Shown here one piece after another: positions 45,688 to 57,638 of a stretch of 64,000 bases of DNA. The stretch spans positions 4,588,001 to 4,652,000 of the forward strand of contig NZ_QASA01000001.1 of the NCBI RefSeq assembly GCF_003340495.1, written 5' to 3'. Origin of the DNA: Adhaeribacter pallidiroseus. Lineage in GTDB: Bacteria; Bacteroidota; Bacteroidia; Cytophagales; Hymenobacteraceae. Under the pieces are notes generated by a model. It was not told where the DNA came from, made no database searches, and saw only the letters and a program-made list of their open reading frames with translations. The stretch's first letter is position 1, and every line of letters starts with the position of its first letter. Position numbers and translations under genes: made by a program.

Positions 45688-45720
45688 GGCTCGTATTTAT
45701 AATCTAACCTACCTGCAAGA

Positions 45721-46608
45721 TTGAAATTAGCTGCTATTGATATTGGCTCCAACGCTATTCGCTGCCAGATTTCCAACGTTTTTATTTACAACCAAAATCC
45801 TGTTTTTAAGCGCCTCGAATACATCCGGTACCCGATGAAACTGGGGCAGGACGTATTTGCCACCGGTATCATCTCCGAAGCCCGCGAAATGAAGTTTATT
45901 AAATTTTTACACGCGCTAAAGTTACTCATAGAAGTGCACGAAGTAGACCATTACCTGGTTTGTGCTACCTCGGCCATGCGCATGGCCCAAAATGCGCCGG
46001 AAGTTATTAAACGCGTGTACGATTTACTCGAAATGCAAATAGAAGTAATAGATGGTTATAGCGAAGCCGAATACATTAACAAGGTAATTTATAGTTTACT
46101 CGACGATAAAAACTATTTGCACATTGACGTGGGTGGCGGCAGCACCGAATTTAACGTGTACGTGGGCCAGCAAAAAGTAGCGTCGCAATCGTTTGAATTG
46201 GGTTCTATCCGGCAGTTGCAGCGCGATGGCCGCAGCGAAATGTGGGAAGTGATGAAAGACTGGGTAAAAGAAAACGCCCGCAAAAACCACGTAACGCGTG
46301 CGGTGGGTACCGGCGGTAACATCAACAAAATTTACGAACTAGCCGGTAAAATGGCCGGTAAACCTATTTTTAAAAAACAGATTGAAGACATTGTGGACCA
46401 ACTGGAAAACATGACCATGGAGGAACGCCAGAGCGTGTTACTGCTAAACCCCGACCGGGCCGATGTGATTGTGCCGGCCGCCCGCATTTATTTGTCGGCT
46501 ATGAAATGGGCCCGGGTAGAAAGCATGCTGGTACCCACCGTGGGTTTAAAGGATGGCATGTTGCAAGCACTATACGAAAAGCACAAAGCCGAAGTAACTC
46601 CGATTTAA
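45721..46608 (+). CDS. Ppx/GppA-family phosphatase
   Basis: A 295-residue member of the sugar-kinase/Hsp70 superfamily. It opens with KLAAIDIGSNAIRCQISNV, the first phosphate-binding motif, and has HIDVGGGSTEF (second motif, about residues 138-148) and AVGTGGNINK. The start codon is TTG, as the conserved DIGSN motif begins only six residues in and no upstream ATG exists. Such proteins hydrolyse polyphosphate or pppGpp. The gene faces ppk1, the polyphosphate kinase, across a 53-base spacer, so both synthesis and breakdown of polyphosphate could be set by this locus. Confidence 0.92.
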   Translation: MKLAAIDIGSNAIRCQISNVFIYNQNPVFKRLEYIRYPMKLGQDVFATGIISEAREMKFIKFLHALKLLIEVHEVDHYLVCATSAMRMAQNAPEVIKRVYDLLEMQIEVIDGYSEAEYINKVIYSLLDDKNYLHIDVGGGSTEFNVYVGQQKVASQSFELGSIRQLQRDGRSEMWEVMKDWVKENARKNHVTRAVGTGGNINKIYELAGKMAGKPIFKKQIEDIVDQLENMTMEERQSVLLLNPDRADVIVPAARIYLSAMKWARVESMLVPTVGLKDGMLQALYEKHKAEVTPI

Positions 46609-46625
46609 GGGTTTACTTCGGCTTT
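46585..46625 (+). terminator. Hairpin overlapping the end of the Ppx/GppA gene
   Basis: AAAGCCGAAGTAA at 46585-46597 pairs with TTACTTCGGCTTT at 46613-46625. The 5' arm lies inside the last codons (stop 46606-46608). Only a short T stretch follows, so it may be a weak terminator or mRNA end-stabilising structure. Confidence 0.55.
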
Positions 46626-46661
46626 AGCCTAAAAATTTAAAAAATTCAGGTTTTCCTGAAC

Positions 46662-48941
46662 TTACTCTAATCCGGCTTGTGATTCGGCGTTCGAAGCTAC
46701 TTCTAGTTCTTCTTCCGGTAATTCAGGCTCATCCTCTACGTCTAATTCATCGTCGGTTGTTAGATCGGAGTCTTCGTCACCGTGGTTTTTATAAGCTTTG
46801 GGAGAGGCCGGAATTATAGTTTGCTGCTGTAAATACTGGTGCAGCGAAACGCTATCTTCTAACTTCTCGGGGGTCAATTTATAAAACTCCTGGTGCAGGT
46901 TAAACACTTCATCAGAATCCTGTTTTTTAATGTAAGCCCCGTCTTCACGCATCACGTAGGTATTTTTATTATCTCTTAAATTGTACTTTAAAATAGTAGT
47001 AGCTTCTTTTTTCAGCTCCTCATCTACAATTAAAAATAAAGCTTCGATGCGGCGGTCAAAACTGCGCACCATCATGTCGGCACTGCCGCCCAGTATTTTG
47101 GGTTCGTTGTTGTTATGAAAATAAAATAAACGGGTATGTTCCAGGTACTCGCCCACAATTGAGGATACCGAAATGTTTTCGCTCAGCGATTTCCGGCCCG
47201 GCCGCAAGCAGCAGATGCCGCGCACGATTAATTTAATGGGCACGCCTGCTTTCGAAGCCCGGTATAATTCGTCAATTATTTCTTTATCTTCCAGCGAGTT
47301 CATTTTCATGACAATGCCGCTTGGTAAACCCCGGCGGGCGTTGCGGGCTTCGGTCCGGATCAGTTCGGCCATTTGCAGACGCATATCTTTCGGGGCCGTA
47401 ATCAAATACTCGTAATCATTGGGTAAAGAATGACCGGTAATAACGTTAAAAAACTCCGATACGTCGTGGGCGTAGGTTTCGTTGGTGGTCAGTAAACTAA
47501 TATCGGTGTACAACTTACTGGTTTGTTCGTTGTAATTACCGCTGCCAATGTGCACGTACCGCGTTACCTTCTCCCCTTCTTTCCGGATGATCATCATCAT
47601 CTTGGTGTGCGTTTTGTACTTGCTTACGCCGTAAATAACAAAGCAACCCGCTTTTTCCAAACGTTCGCCTTCTTTAATGTTTCGTTCTTCATCAAAGCGG
47701 GCTTTTACTTCAAACAGCACCGATACGTTTTTACCGTTCTCGGCCGCTTTGAGTAAAGCCGCGGATACCCGCGACTGGTCAGCTAATCGGTAAATGGTTT
47801 GCTTTATCCCCAGAACATAGGGGTCCTCGGCCGCTTTTTCCAGGAGGCTTACTACCGGCTCAATGCTGTTGAACGGGTGGTGCAACAGCACATCGTGTTC
47901 TTTTAAATAATCAAATAAGTTTTCGTTGGCCTCTTCTATGGGCAAAGAAAAAGGCGGTACCGGCGAAGGTTGCCGGAAAAGTTTATCTTTGAAATGATTA
48001 TGCTTAATAATCTGCCACAGCCCTTTTAAATCGATGAGATTATTAACCGGAAAAATATTATTATTATCGATGGCCCACCGTTCTTTTAAAACCTTCATCA
48101 TGTAAGGCGACGGATTTTTTTCTACTTCCAGACGAACCACCCGGCCTTTCTTACGGGTTTTTAATTTTAATTTTATCTCCTGAATAAAGTCTGCGTCGAT
48201 ATCGTCGCTTTCTTCCAGGGTAAAATCGCCATTGCGGGTAATCCGAAACAGATCAATGGATACAATTTCTACGTTCCGGAAAAGTTTACCAATGCGCCAG
48301 CGAATAACTTCTTCAATGGGCACAAAAATAATTTTGTCTTTTCGCTGTATTTCAAAAAAACGCGCCAGGTTCTGCGGAATCTGCACAAAGGTAAGCCGTT
48401 GCTGCAGCTTATTCTCGTCGCTGGTTTTCGTAACCACGCCAAAAATAAGAATCTGGTTCATGAGCAACGGAAACCCGTGGTAATTATCATACATCATGGG
48501 CGTCAGCAAGGGGTAGATGGTATCTTTAAAATACCGGTCGGCCTTTTTTTGCTCTACCTCGGTTAGGTTATCGATTTTGCAGATATCAAAGCCATTTTTG
48601 TTAAAAAGCGGTACTAAGTCGTTGTTATACGTAGAATAGGCATCAATCACAAACCGGTGCGCTAACTCAAATAATTTTTTCCGGAAAGGCAACTCCCGCA
48701 AACCCGAATAATCTACCCGCTCTTTGCCGTAATCGATGTAGTTGTACAAACTGCCTACCCGGATCATAAAAAACTCGTCGAGGTTAGAAGACGTAATAGC
48801 CAGAAACTTGAGCCGGTCGAAGATACTTTTGGAAGCATCTTTTACCTGGTCGAGTACCCGGTAATTAAACCGCAGCCAGCTTAAATCGCGGCTGATGTAC
48901 TTACTTTTGCGGATTTGGTCGGAGATCTTATTCGGATTCAT
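46662..48941 (-). CDS. ppk1: Polyphosphate kinase 1
   Basis: A 759-residue enzyme that makes polyphosphate from ATP. ATG 48941 was chosen; an earlier in-frame TTG at 48956 would add five residues. The N-terminus has KYISRDLSWLRFNYRVLDQV, the typical PPK1 start; later SSNLDEFFMIRVG, YRLADQSRVSAALLKAAENG, and the catalytic region THTKMMMIIRKEG with the His of the phosphodiester-like fold, then YVHIGSGNYNEQTSKLYTD. The last 60 residues are acidic (SDLTTDDELDVEDEPELPEE), an extension not found in all PPK1s. It converges on the Ppx/GppA gene. Confidence 0.97.
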   Translation of the reverse strand: MNPNKISDQIRKSKYISRDLSWLRFNYRVLDQVKDASKSIFDRLKFLAITSSNLDEFFMIRVGSLYNYIDYGKERVDYSGLRELPFRKKLFELAHRFVIDAYSTYNNDLVPLFNKNGFDICKIDNLTEVEQKKADRYFKDTIYPLLTPMMYDNYHGFPLLMNQILIFGVVTKTSDENKLQQRLTFVQIPQNLARFFEIQRKDKIIFVPIEEVIRWRIGKLFRNVEIVSIDLFRITRNGDFTLEESDDIDADFIQEIKLKLKTRKKGRVVRLEVEKNPSPYMMKVLKERWAIDNNNIFPVNNLIDLKGLWQIIKHNHFKDKLFRQPSPVPPFSLPIEEANENLFDYLKEHDVLLHHPFNSIEPVVSLLEKAAEDPYVLGIKQTIYRLADQSRVSAALLKAAENGKNVSVLFEVKARFDEERNIKEGERLEKAGCFVIYGVSKYKTHTKMMMIIRKEGEKVTRYVHIGSGNYNEQTSKLYTDISLLTTNETYAHDVSEFFNVITGHSLPNDYEYLITAPKDMRLQMAELIRTEARNARRGLPSGIVMKMNSLEDKEIIDELYRASKAGVPIKLIVRGICCLRPGRKSLSENISVSSIVGEYLEHTRLFYFHNNNEPKILGGSADMMVRSFDRRIEALFLIVDEELKKEATTILKYNLRDNKNTYVMREDGAYIKKQDSDEVFNLHQEFYKLTPEKLEDSVSLHQYLQQQTIIPASPKAYKNHGDEDSDLTTDDELDVEDEPELPEEELEVASNAESQAGLE

Positions 48942-49077
48942 GGTGTGATTCAACAAGTATATGTCTGCCCTAGTAGCGTTCTCTTATATAAGATACGCTT
49001 TTAAAAGCCGGCGGGTTGGTGCTGTTTTTGAACGTGCTAATTACGAATTTATTCAAAAAATCGGGCAAATAAAAAAC

Positions 49078-49107
49078 AAAAAAAGCTTGCCGGAGCAAGC
49101 TTTTTTT
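49078..49107 (-). terminator. Terminator of gyrB
   Basis: AAAAAAAGCTTGC at 49078-49090 pairs with GCAAGCTTTTTTT at 49095-49107 around a 4-base loop. It lies 30 bases past the gyrB stop on the minus strand and isolates it from ppk1. Confidence 0.88.
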
Positions 49108-49136
49108 AAAAATTAATGTTGTCTTAATCTAAAACA

Positions 49137-51655
<2,519 letters not shown>

Positions 51656-52990
51656 GTGAAAGAACGATTCTCTATTATTCCCTTCTTAATTTTAGTTACC
51701 ATCAGCATTTTAGGGGTATTTTTTGCCGATATCCCTTCTAAACCAATGCCGACTGATGGAATTATAGCGGGTGATGTTGCCTGGATGCTGGGTGCAGCAG
51801 GTCTGGTTTTGCTTATGACGCCGGGCTTAGCTTTATTTTATGGGGGCATGGTGAGCGCCAAAAACATGATCTCGACGATGCTCCAAAGTTTTATTTGCAT
51901 GGGCATCATTAGCATTTTGTGGGTAGTAGTAGGTTTTAGTTTAGCATTTGGGGATTCTATTGGTGGTTTAATCGGGGATCCGCGGACGTACTTTATGTTT
52001 CGGGGCATTCTGGAAAGTAAACCCTGGACTTTGGCCAGCACCATTCCGCTGGTGTTGTTTGCGTTTTTTCAATTAAAGTTTGCGGTTATTGCGCCGGCCT
52101 TAATTACCGGTTCTTTCTCCGAGCGCATTAAGTTTACTTCTTATATTTTATTTGTTTGCTTGTTCAGCATGTTTATCTACGCGCCGATTGCCCACTGGAC
52201 CTGGCACCCCGATGGCATCTTGTTTAAAATGGGAGTTCTGGATTTTGCCGGCGGTACCGTAGTGCATATTTCGGCGGGTTGTGCCGCTTTAGCGGCCGCT
52301 TTATACTTAGGCCAACGGAAAACCGGCCAAATCCATACCACTCCGGCTAACATTCCTTTTGTGTTAATTGGCACGGGGCTGCTGTGGTTCGGGTGGTTTG
52401 GCTTTAATGCCGGCTCTGCCGTAGGCGCTAACATTCTGGCCGCAATTGCTTTGGCCACCACTAACACCGCTGCGGCTTCGGCCGGCTTTGCCTGGATTTT
52501 ATTTGATGCGGTAAAAGGCAAAAAGCCTTCGGCCTTAGGCTTTTGTATTGGTTCGGTGGTAGGATTGGTGGCTATAACGCCGGCCGCTGGTTACGTAACC
52601 ATTGCCAACAGTTTGTTTATTGGCACCACGGCCAGCATTATCAGCAATATGGTAGTGGCCTGGCGTACCAAATCATCTATCGACGATACGCTGGATGTTT
52701 TTCCGTGCCACGGAGTAGGTGCTATTGTGGGAACGCTGTTAACCGGGGTTTTTGCGCACCAGGCTATCAACCCCGCCAACACTACTGGCAATGGCTTGCT
52801 GTACGGCGAAAGCAAGTTATTTTTAATGCATTTAGCGGCTCTGGGTATTGTAATTGGCTTCTCATTTTTTGGCTCGCTTATTCTTTTAAAAATTACGGAT
52901 TTAATTTCGCCATTAGGAGTAACCCGCGAAGAAGAAATAGCCGGCCTGGATCTAACCCAACACGGCGAGCAAGTAATGGCCGCTATTTAG
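51656..52990 (+). CDS. Ammonium transporter
   Basis: A 444-residue polytopic protein of the Amt/Rh family. The chosen start is GTG at 51656; no in-frame ATG precedes the first helix. After a signal-like helix come GDVAWMLGAAGLVLLMTPGLALFYGGM, the AmtB signature region, then DFAGGTVVHISAGCAALAAAL and GFNAGSAVGAN, and the conserved FPCHGVGAIVGTLLTGVFA near the end. His residues in VHIS and FPCHG match the pore His pair. No glnK/glnB gene follows; the usual partner lies elsewhere or is missing. Confidence 0.94.
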   Translation: MKERFSIIPFLILVTISILGVFFADIPSKPMPTDGIIAGDVAWMLGAAGLVLLMTPGLALFYGGMVSAKNMISTMLQSFICMGIISILWVVVGFSLAFGDSIGGLIGDPRTYFMFRGILESKPWTLASTIPLVLFAFFQLKFAVIAPALITGSFSERIKFTSYILFVCLFSMFIYAPIAHWTWHPDGILFKMGVLDFAGGTVVHISAGCAALAAALYLGQRKTGQIHTTPANIPFVLIGTGLLWFGWFGFNAGSAVGANILAAIALATTNTAAASAGFAWILFDAVKGKKPSALGFCIGSVVGLVAITPAAGYVTIANSLFIGTTASIISNMVVAWRTKSSIDDTLDVFPCHGVGAIVGTLLTGVFAHQAINPANTTGNGLLYGESKLFLMHLAALGIVIGFSFFGSLILLKITDLISPLGVTREEEIAGLDLTQHGEQVMAAI

Positions 52991-53046
52991 CTTTCAGAAG
53001 TAAATATTTTTTTGCTGCCGGAGTAATTATCCGGGAATATAAAAAA

Positions 53047-53094
53047 TTTAAAAAAAGTGGTCTGTAATTAACTTTACGGACCACTTTTTTTAAA
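53047..53094 (+). terminator. Terminator of the ammonium transporter gene
   Basis: AAAAAAAGTGGTC near 53050-53062 pairs with GACCACTTTTTTT at 53079-53091; the stem continues inward as GTAA/TTAC with one mismatch. It is 60 bases past the stop. Confidence 0.85.
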
Positions 53095-53286
53095 TATCAG
53101 ATCTTGCTTCAGATGTAATTTTGCCAATTGTTAAAGCAATAATAAATTCATACGCCACACTATTTTTTACCGCCTTGGAATAAACTGGTGATTACTTGTA
53201 CTTTCTAAGAAAAACAGTATGTTTGCTAAAGCAGTGTAGCAAGTGCTATTTACCGATTACCGGAATATTCTACCTTCCTTAAAACC

Positions 53287-54501
53287 ATGAAAAAATATAC
53301 CAAAATTGTAAGCTGGTGGCTTTTGCTGCAAGTACTTTTATTAGCCGGCTGTCAGTCAGACGATTCGGGCAACAACGTAACTCCCGAACCCGATGGCAGT
53401 GAACTTTTTGTGTCGGCGGAGGTAAAAACCACTGTTCCCAAAACGGTATTGCAAGGCTTAGCTTTAACGGCGGGTTACGGGCAGTTTGTATCGCTTATTA
53501 AGTACGATGTGGCTTTTTACAAATTTACTTACAAAACTACTTACAAGAATAATCCGATAAATGTATCCGGATTGTTAGCTATTCCTCAAAACACCCCGGG
53601 ACCGCCGGCGTTATTGAGCGCGCAACACGGCACCATGTTCGCCGATGCCGATGCCCCTTCTAACTTTCCGGCCAGCTTTACGGGTTTTGAATTATTTGCG
53701 GCTACCGGCTACGTTACCATTATCCCGGATTTTATCGGCTATGGCGTGTCTAAAGAAATCTTTCATCCGTACTACGATCAGAAACTTTCGGCTCTTTCGG
53801 TAGTGGATATGCTGAAAGCCACCAAATACTACTTGAAGAGCCAAAATATAGCTATTAATAATAACTTATTTTTGGTAGGCTATTCCGAAGGTGGTTACGT
53901 AACTATGGCGGCGCAAAAAGAAATAGAAACCAATCCGGACCATAAACTTACTTTAACCGCCGTAGCGGCCGGGGCGGGTGGTTACGATTTAACGGGCATG
54001 TTGTCCGGGATTGCGGCTACTTCTTCCTACGCCAATCCCGCTTTTCTGGCTTTTATCATTCAAGCCTATAATACTACCTACGATTGGAAGCGCCCGCTAA
54101 CCGACTTTTTTCAGGAACCCTACGCTTCTAAAATACCAACTTTGCTCGACGGTAGTAAAAATATAGATGCCATTAACCAAGAGTTAACTACGAGTCCTAC
54201 GGCCTTATTTAACCCTACTTTCTACACGAACTTAACCAATCCGGCCGGCGAAACTGCCTTGAAAAAAGCCCTTACGGACAATAGTTTCTTAGATTGGGTG
54301 CCCAAAAGTCCTACCCGCTTGTATCATGGCACCGCCGACGAATCGGTTTTTTACCAAACCTCCGAAACTACCTTTAACCGGTTTAAAGCGGCCGGCGCTA
54401 CCAACGTAGAATTTATTCCGATTCCGGGCGGCATGCACCGTACCAGCATTGCCCCCATGATGGCTGATGCACTGCCCTGGATTGAATCGCTGAATAAGTA
54501 G
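53287..54501 (+). CDS. Secreted alpha/beta hydrolase (lipase/esterase-like lipoprotein)
   Basis: A 404-residue predicted lipoprotein; the lipobox LLAGC places the modified Cys near residue 22. The hydrolase core has GTMFADADAPSNFP (oxyanion region), the nucleophile in VGYSEGGYVTMAAQ (GxSxG), the Asp in HGTADESVFY and the His in GGMHRTS, a full catalytic triad. It resembles secretory lipases and prolyl-oligopeptidase-like esterases of Cytophagales. The DUF-like cap region is helical. It probably acts on the cell surface on esters or peptides; substrate not predictable. Confidence 0.85.
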   Translation: MKKYTKIVSWWLLLQVLLLAGCQSDDSGNNVTPEPDGSELFVSAEVKTTVPKTVLQGLALTAGYGQFVSLIKYDVAFYKFTYKTTYKNNPINVSGLLAIPQNTPGPPALLSAQHGTMFADADAPSNFPASFTGFELFAATGYVTIIPDFIGYGVSKEIFHPYYDQKLSALSVVDMLKATKYYLKSQNIAINNNLFLVGYSEGGYVTMAAQKEIETNPDHKLTLTAVAAGAGGYDLTGMLSGIAATSSYANPAFLAFIIQAYNTTYDWKRPLTDFFQEPYASKIPTLLDGSKNIDAINQELTTSPTALFNPTFYTNLTNPAGETALKKALTDNSFLDWVPKSPTRLYHGTADESVFYQTSETTFNRFKAAGATNVEFIPIPGGMHRTSIAPMMADALPWIESLNK

Positions 54502-54601
54502 TTTTCGTTGTTAGTTATTCGAATACCAGATAACAAATTAGAAAACGCGCTATTATAAGTTATACTCTAACCTGATTTCGTAGAAGTACTTGGTATAGCC
54601 G

Positions 54602-54648
54602 AAGCTTATTCGTACGAGCCGTACCGCGCACGAATAAGCTTTTTTTTA
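54602..54648 (+). terminator. Terminator of the alpha/beta hydrolase gene
   Basis: AAGCTTATTCGT at 54602-54613 pairs with ACGAATAAGCTT at 54630-54641, followed by a T run to 54648. It lies 100 bases past the stop. Confidence 0.85.
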
Positions 54649-54833
54649 AAATTGTTATTGCTACTGCTGTTTTAAACTGATTTCATAAAACATAGTATTG
54701 CGCGTATTTGCTGCTGGTGCCAATTCGACGAAAATTTACAATACATGTAGACTTACGTACTAGGGCAGAATAGGAAATGCTTCCTGAAGCGGGTAATACG
54801 AAAGCAAATGCTTTATAATTTAAAAAAACAGGC

Positions 54834-54841
54834 TAACTTTG
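54834..54841 (+). promoter_or_regulatory. Candidate -7 element for the GH26 gene
   Basis: TAACTTTG matches TAnnTTTG; TTTA at 54812-54815 lies 18 bases upstream, one base off the TTTG consensus. It is 130 bases before the ATG at 54971. Confidence 0.45.
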
Positions 54842-54970
54842 CCTTTAAAAACTAATGCTATTTTATCATTTTTAAATATTTATTTAGCATATTCAACCTA
54901 CCTTTTGGCAATAACGTTAGCTAGTAGTAACTAGCATAAACAAGTTATTATTTGTCTAGAACAAAGATTG

Positions 54971-56134
54971 ATGAAGGTAAAAGTACCCGCCGCATTAAAA
55001 TATTTCCTGCTGCCCATAATTTTAATTTTAGCAGCATTTCAGACAACCCTGGCCCAAAGGAATAAACCCATTGACAAAGCAGCTACCCGCCAAACTAAAG
55101 CACTCTACAAAAACCTACAGCAGGTAGCTAAAAAACACACCTTGTTTGGTCACCAACACGCTACCGAGTACGGCCATGGCTGGAACGGCGACCCCGACCG
55201 CTCCGATGTAAAATCGGTTACTGGTTCGCATCCGGCAGTAATTGGAGTAGACTTTAGCGGCTTTTCGGGACGACCACCCGAAGTAATAAAAGCGGCTAAA
55301 GAACGGGTACGCCAAACCGTGGTAGATACGTACAACCGGGGTGGCGTTATTACGGCCGCCTGGCATTTTTCTAATCCAGTAGCGCGGGGTGGTTTTAATT
55401 GGGTGGATTCCTTGTCGAAGCCGGCGGTGAAATACATTATTCCGGGTGGTGAGGCGCACGAACAATACAAAGAAATTTTGCGTGGCATCGGCGAATGGGC
55501 CCACAGCATTAAAGGCGCCGATGGCAAACTAGTACCTATCATTTTCCGGCCTTACCACGAATTCGACGGCGGGTGGTTTTGGTGGGGTAAACCACACGCG
55601 TCGCGCGAGGAGTTTATTACCCTTTGGCAGTTTACCGTTTCGTATTTACGCGACAGCTTAAACGTACATAATTTTATTTACGCTTTTTCGCCGGACAACA
55701 AATTTATTAACGAAGCGCAATACTTGGAGCGTTATCCCGGCGACAAATGGGTAGATATGGTAGGCATGGATAATTACGGCGACATGGGCCGCAACCGCTA
55801 CGCGCCCGATACCGCTGCCATTAAACTAAAAGTATTATCGGATTACGCGCATAAAGCCGGCAAATTGGCGGCTTTCACCGAAACCGGTCTGGAAACTATT
55901 CCGGATACTACCTGGTGGACCAATACTTTGCTAAAAACCATGAAAACGTACGATATGCCTTTAGCTTACGTTTTGGTGTGGCGCAACGATACCCGCAGCC
56001 CCACGCACTTTTACGCGCCTTTCCCCGGCCAGGTAAGCGTGCCCAATTTTTTAAAATTTTACCGCGATCCGTATACTTTGTTCGAGAAAGATTTAAAAAA
56101 CATGTACCGCCGCAGGTTTCTGGGATTATTTTAA
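54971..56134 (+). CDS. Glycoside hydrolase family 26, beta-mannanase-like
   Basis: A 387-residue secreted enzyme; ATG 54971 is preferred over the in-frame TTG three bases earlier. A signal peptide (LKYFLLPIILILAAFQTTLA) precedes the TIM barrel. Family landmarks: GHQHATEYGHGWNGDPDRSD, AWHFSNP, FRPYHEFDGGWFWWG with the acid/base Glu, NYGDMGRNRYAPD, and AFTETGLETIPDTTWW with the nucleophile Glu in FTETG. GH26 enzymes cut beta-1,4-mannan, occasionally beta-1,3-xylan. It lies near a GH43 enzyme and a secreted esterase but not in one operon with them. Confidence 0.93.
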   Translation: MKVKVPAALKYFLLPIILILAAFQTTLAQRNKPIDKAATRQTKALYKNLQQVAKKHTLFGHQHATEYGHGWNGDPDRSDVKSVTGSHPAVIGVDFSGFSGRPPEVIKAAKERVRQTVVDTYNRGGVITAAWHFSNPVARGGFNWVDSLSKPAVKYIIPGGEAHEQYKEILRGIGEWAHSIKGADGKLVPIIFRPYHEFDGGWFWWGKPHASREEFITLWQFTVSYLRDSLNVHNFIYAFSPDNKFINEAQYLERYPGDKWVDMVGMDNYGDMGRNRYAPDTAAIKLKVLSDYAHKAGKLAAFTETGLETIPDTTWWTNTLLKTMKTYDMPLAYVLVWRNDTRSPTHFYAPFPGQVSVPNFLKFYRDPYTLFEKDLKNMYRRRFLGLF

Positions 56135-56381
56135 AATTAACTTATCAGATAATCTGAATTGATAGGAGTGATAGATTAATACGTTTCCCTGTACGGAGCA
56201 GGTAGTTATTCTGGATGAGGTTATACATTTCTTAAGGGCTGTAATTTGAGTATCTTATAACAAATAATCTGAAACCAGTAACTTAAGCTTTTCTCCGGTT
56301 AAATTATCACTATAAATAATATTTAGAAGTACTAAAGTATTCAATACACGCTTTATTCAGCATCTCCAAAATTTAAAAAAC

Positions 56382-56792
56382 CTAAGCTTTGGCCGGGCGT
56401 GGTTTACGTTCTGTTTTTTTGCTGCCTAGTTCTACTAATTTACCGCGGTTCTTGCCCGTGTTGCGGCCCCATTTAGCCATGGCCTCGATAATAGGCGTAA
56501 GTTCCCGTCCAAAATCAGTTAAGGCATATTCTACTTTCGGTGGCACTTGCGGGTAAACGGTTCGGCAGACAATGCCATCTGCTTCCAGCTCTTTTAATTG
56601 CAAACTCAGCATTTTTTCGGTGATGGAAGGTATGAGCTTTTTCAGTTCGGAGAAGCGCCGCGTTTGGCCCAAGAGGTACCACAACACCACCGATTTCCAC
56701 TTGCCGCCAATGTAATTCATGGTAACATCTAAAGCACAATGAAACGTGCGCCCTTCGATTTGAAAGACCATTTGCTTGTTATTGATGAGCAT
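56382..56792 (-). CDS. HxlR-family transcriptional regulator
   Basis: A 136-residue winged-helix regulator. It contains FHCALDVTMNYIGGKWKSVVLWYLL, TRRFSELKKLIPSITEKMLSLQLKELEADGIV and RTVYPQVPPKVEYALTDFGRELTPII, the complete HxlR signature with the Cys near the start that senses reactive species in relatives. It is divergent from the F420-reductase-like gene with 173 bases between, so it probably controls that gene and possibly the ones following it. Confidence 0.92.
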   Translation of the reverse strand: MLINNKQMVFQIEGRTFHCALDVTMNYIGGKWKSVVLWYLLGQTRRFSELKKLIPSITEKMLSLQLKELEADGIVCRTVYPQVPPKVEYALTDFGRELTPIIEAMAKWGRNTGKNRGKLVELGSKKTERKPRPAKA

Positions 56793-56965
56793 GGCAAAAT
56801 AAATTAAAAATTAATAGCTTGATAATCAGCAATTCCGGCAAAAACGATAGCTACGCACCCAAGTAACAGGTCTTGTTTCCCAGGTTGGTTCTAAATATCT
56901 TTCCGCACTATCTACAGGATAGTTTAAAGGTAGCCAATATAACTGATTTTTAAAATTTTAGCTTT

Positions 56966-57613
56966 ATGAAAATAGCAGTTCTGGGTACCGGGGTGGTTGG
57001 TCAAACCATTGCGGACAAATTAATAAGTTTAGGGCACCAGGTGAAAATGGGTTCCCGGTCGGCCACGAACGAAAAAGCCACCAACTGGGCCACACAAAAC
57101 GGCGCCGAAGCTTCGACGGGTACTTTCGCGGAAGCCGCGGCTTTTGGCGAACTCATCTTTTTAGCCACCAAAGGCGACGCAACTTTAGACATTATTCAAC
57201 AGGCCGGGCCGGATAACTTCCGCAACAAAACCGTTATCGACATCTCTAATCCTTTAGATTTTTCCAACGGCTTTCCGCCTTTCCTTTCTATTACCAACAC
57301 CAACTCGCTGGGCGAAGAAGTACAAACCGCCTTGCCCCACGCCTACGTGGTTAAAACTTTAAATACCTTGTCGGCTCATCTAATGGTAGCTCCCGGCAGC
57401 TTGCCCGAAGAAACCAGTGTATTTCTGAGTGGCAACGCAGCAGCCGGCAAAGCGCAAGCTAGGGCAATTTTAGAATCGTTTGGTTGGCAAAATATTATTG
57501 ATTTAGGTGATATTACCACCGCGCGCGGTACTGAGCAACTTTTACCGTTATGGGTGCGGCTTTACGCCAAACTCGGTACTGCTAATTTTAATTTTAAGAT
57601 TGTACTGGAGTAA
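56966..57613 (+). CDS. NADP(H)-binding oxidoreductase, F420-dependent reductase-like
   Basis: A 215-residue Rossmann protein: VLGTGVVGQTIADKLISLGHQVKMGSR has the glycine-rich loop plus a Ser-Arg pair that favours NADP. It continues ATKGDATLDIIQQAG, IDISNPLDFSNGFPPFL and VVKTLNTLSAHLMVAP, matching the NADPH:F420 oxidoreductase / ferric-reductase-like NAD-binding family. Divergent from the HxlR regulator, the standard pairing, and followed by an ABM gene 26 bases on. Its partner cofactor in an organism that may lack F420 is open. Confidence 0.88.
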   Translation: MKIAVLGTGVVGQTIADKLISLGHQVKMGSRSATNEKATNWATQNGAEASTGTFAEAAAFGELIFLATKGDATLDIIQQAGPDNFRNKTVIDISNPLDFSNGFPPFLSITNTNSLGEEVQTALPHAYVVKTLNTLSAHLMVAPGSLPEETSVFLSGNAAAGKAQARAILESFGWQNIIDLGDITTARGTEQLLPLWVRLYAKLGTANFNFKIVLE

Positions 57614-57638
57614 ATTTTTAAAATTTAAAAAACGGAAG

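Larger units (their letters stand above)
54502..54970. other. Intergenic spacer before the GH26 gene
   Basis: A 469-base stretch with a terminator hairpin (54602-54648) and a candidate promoter element (54834-54841). The rest is AT-rich; no ORF or RNA gene is recognised. Confidence 0.5.
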
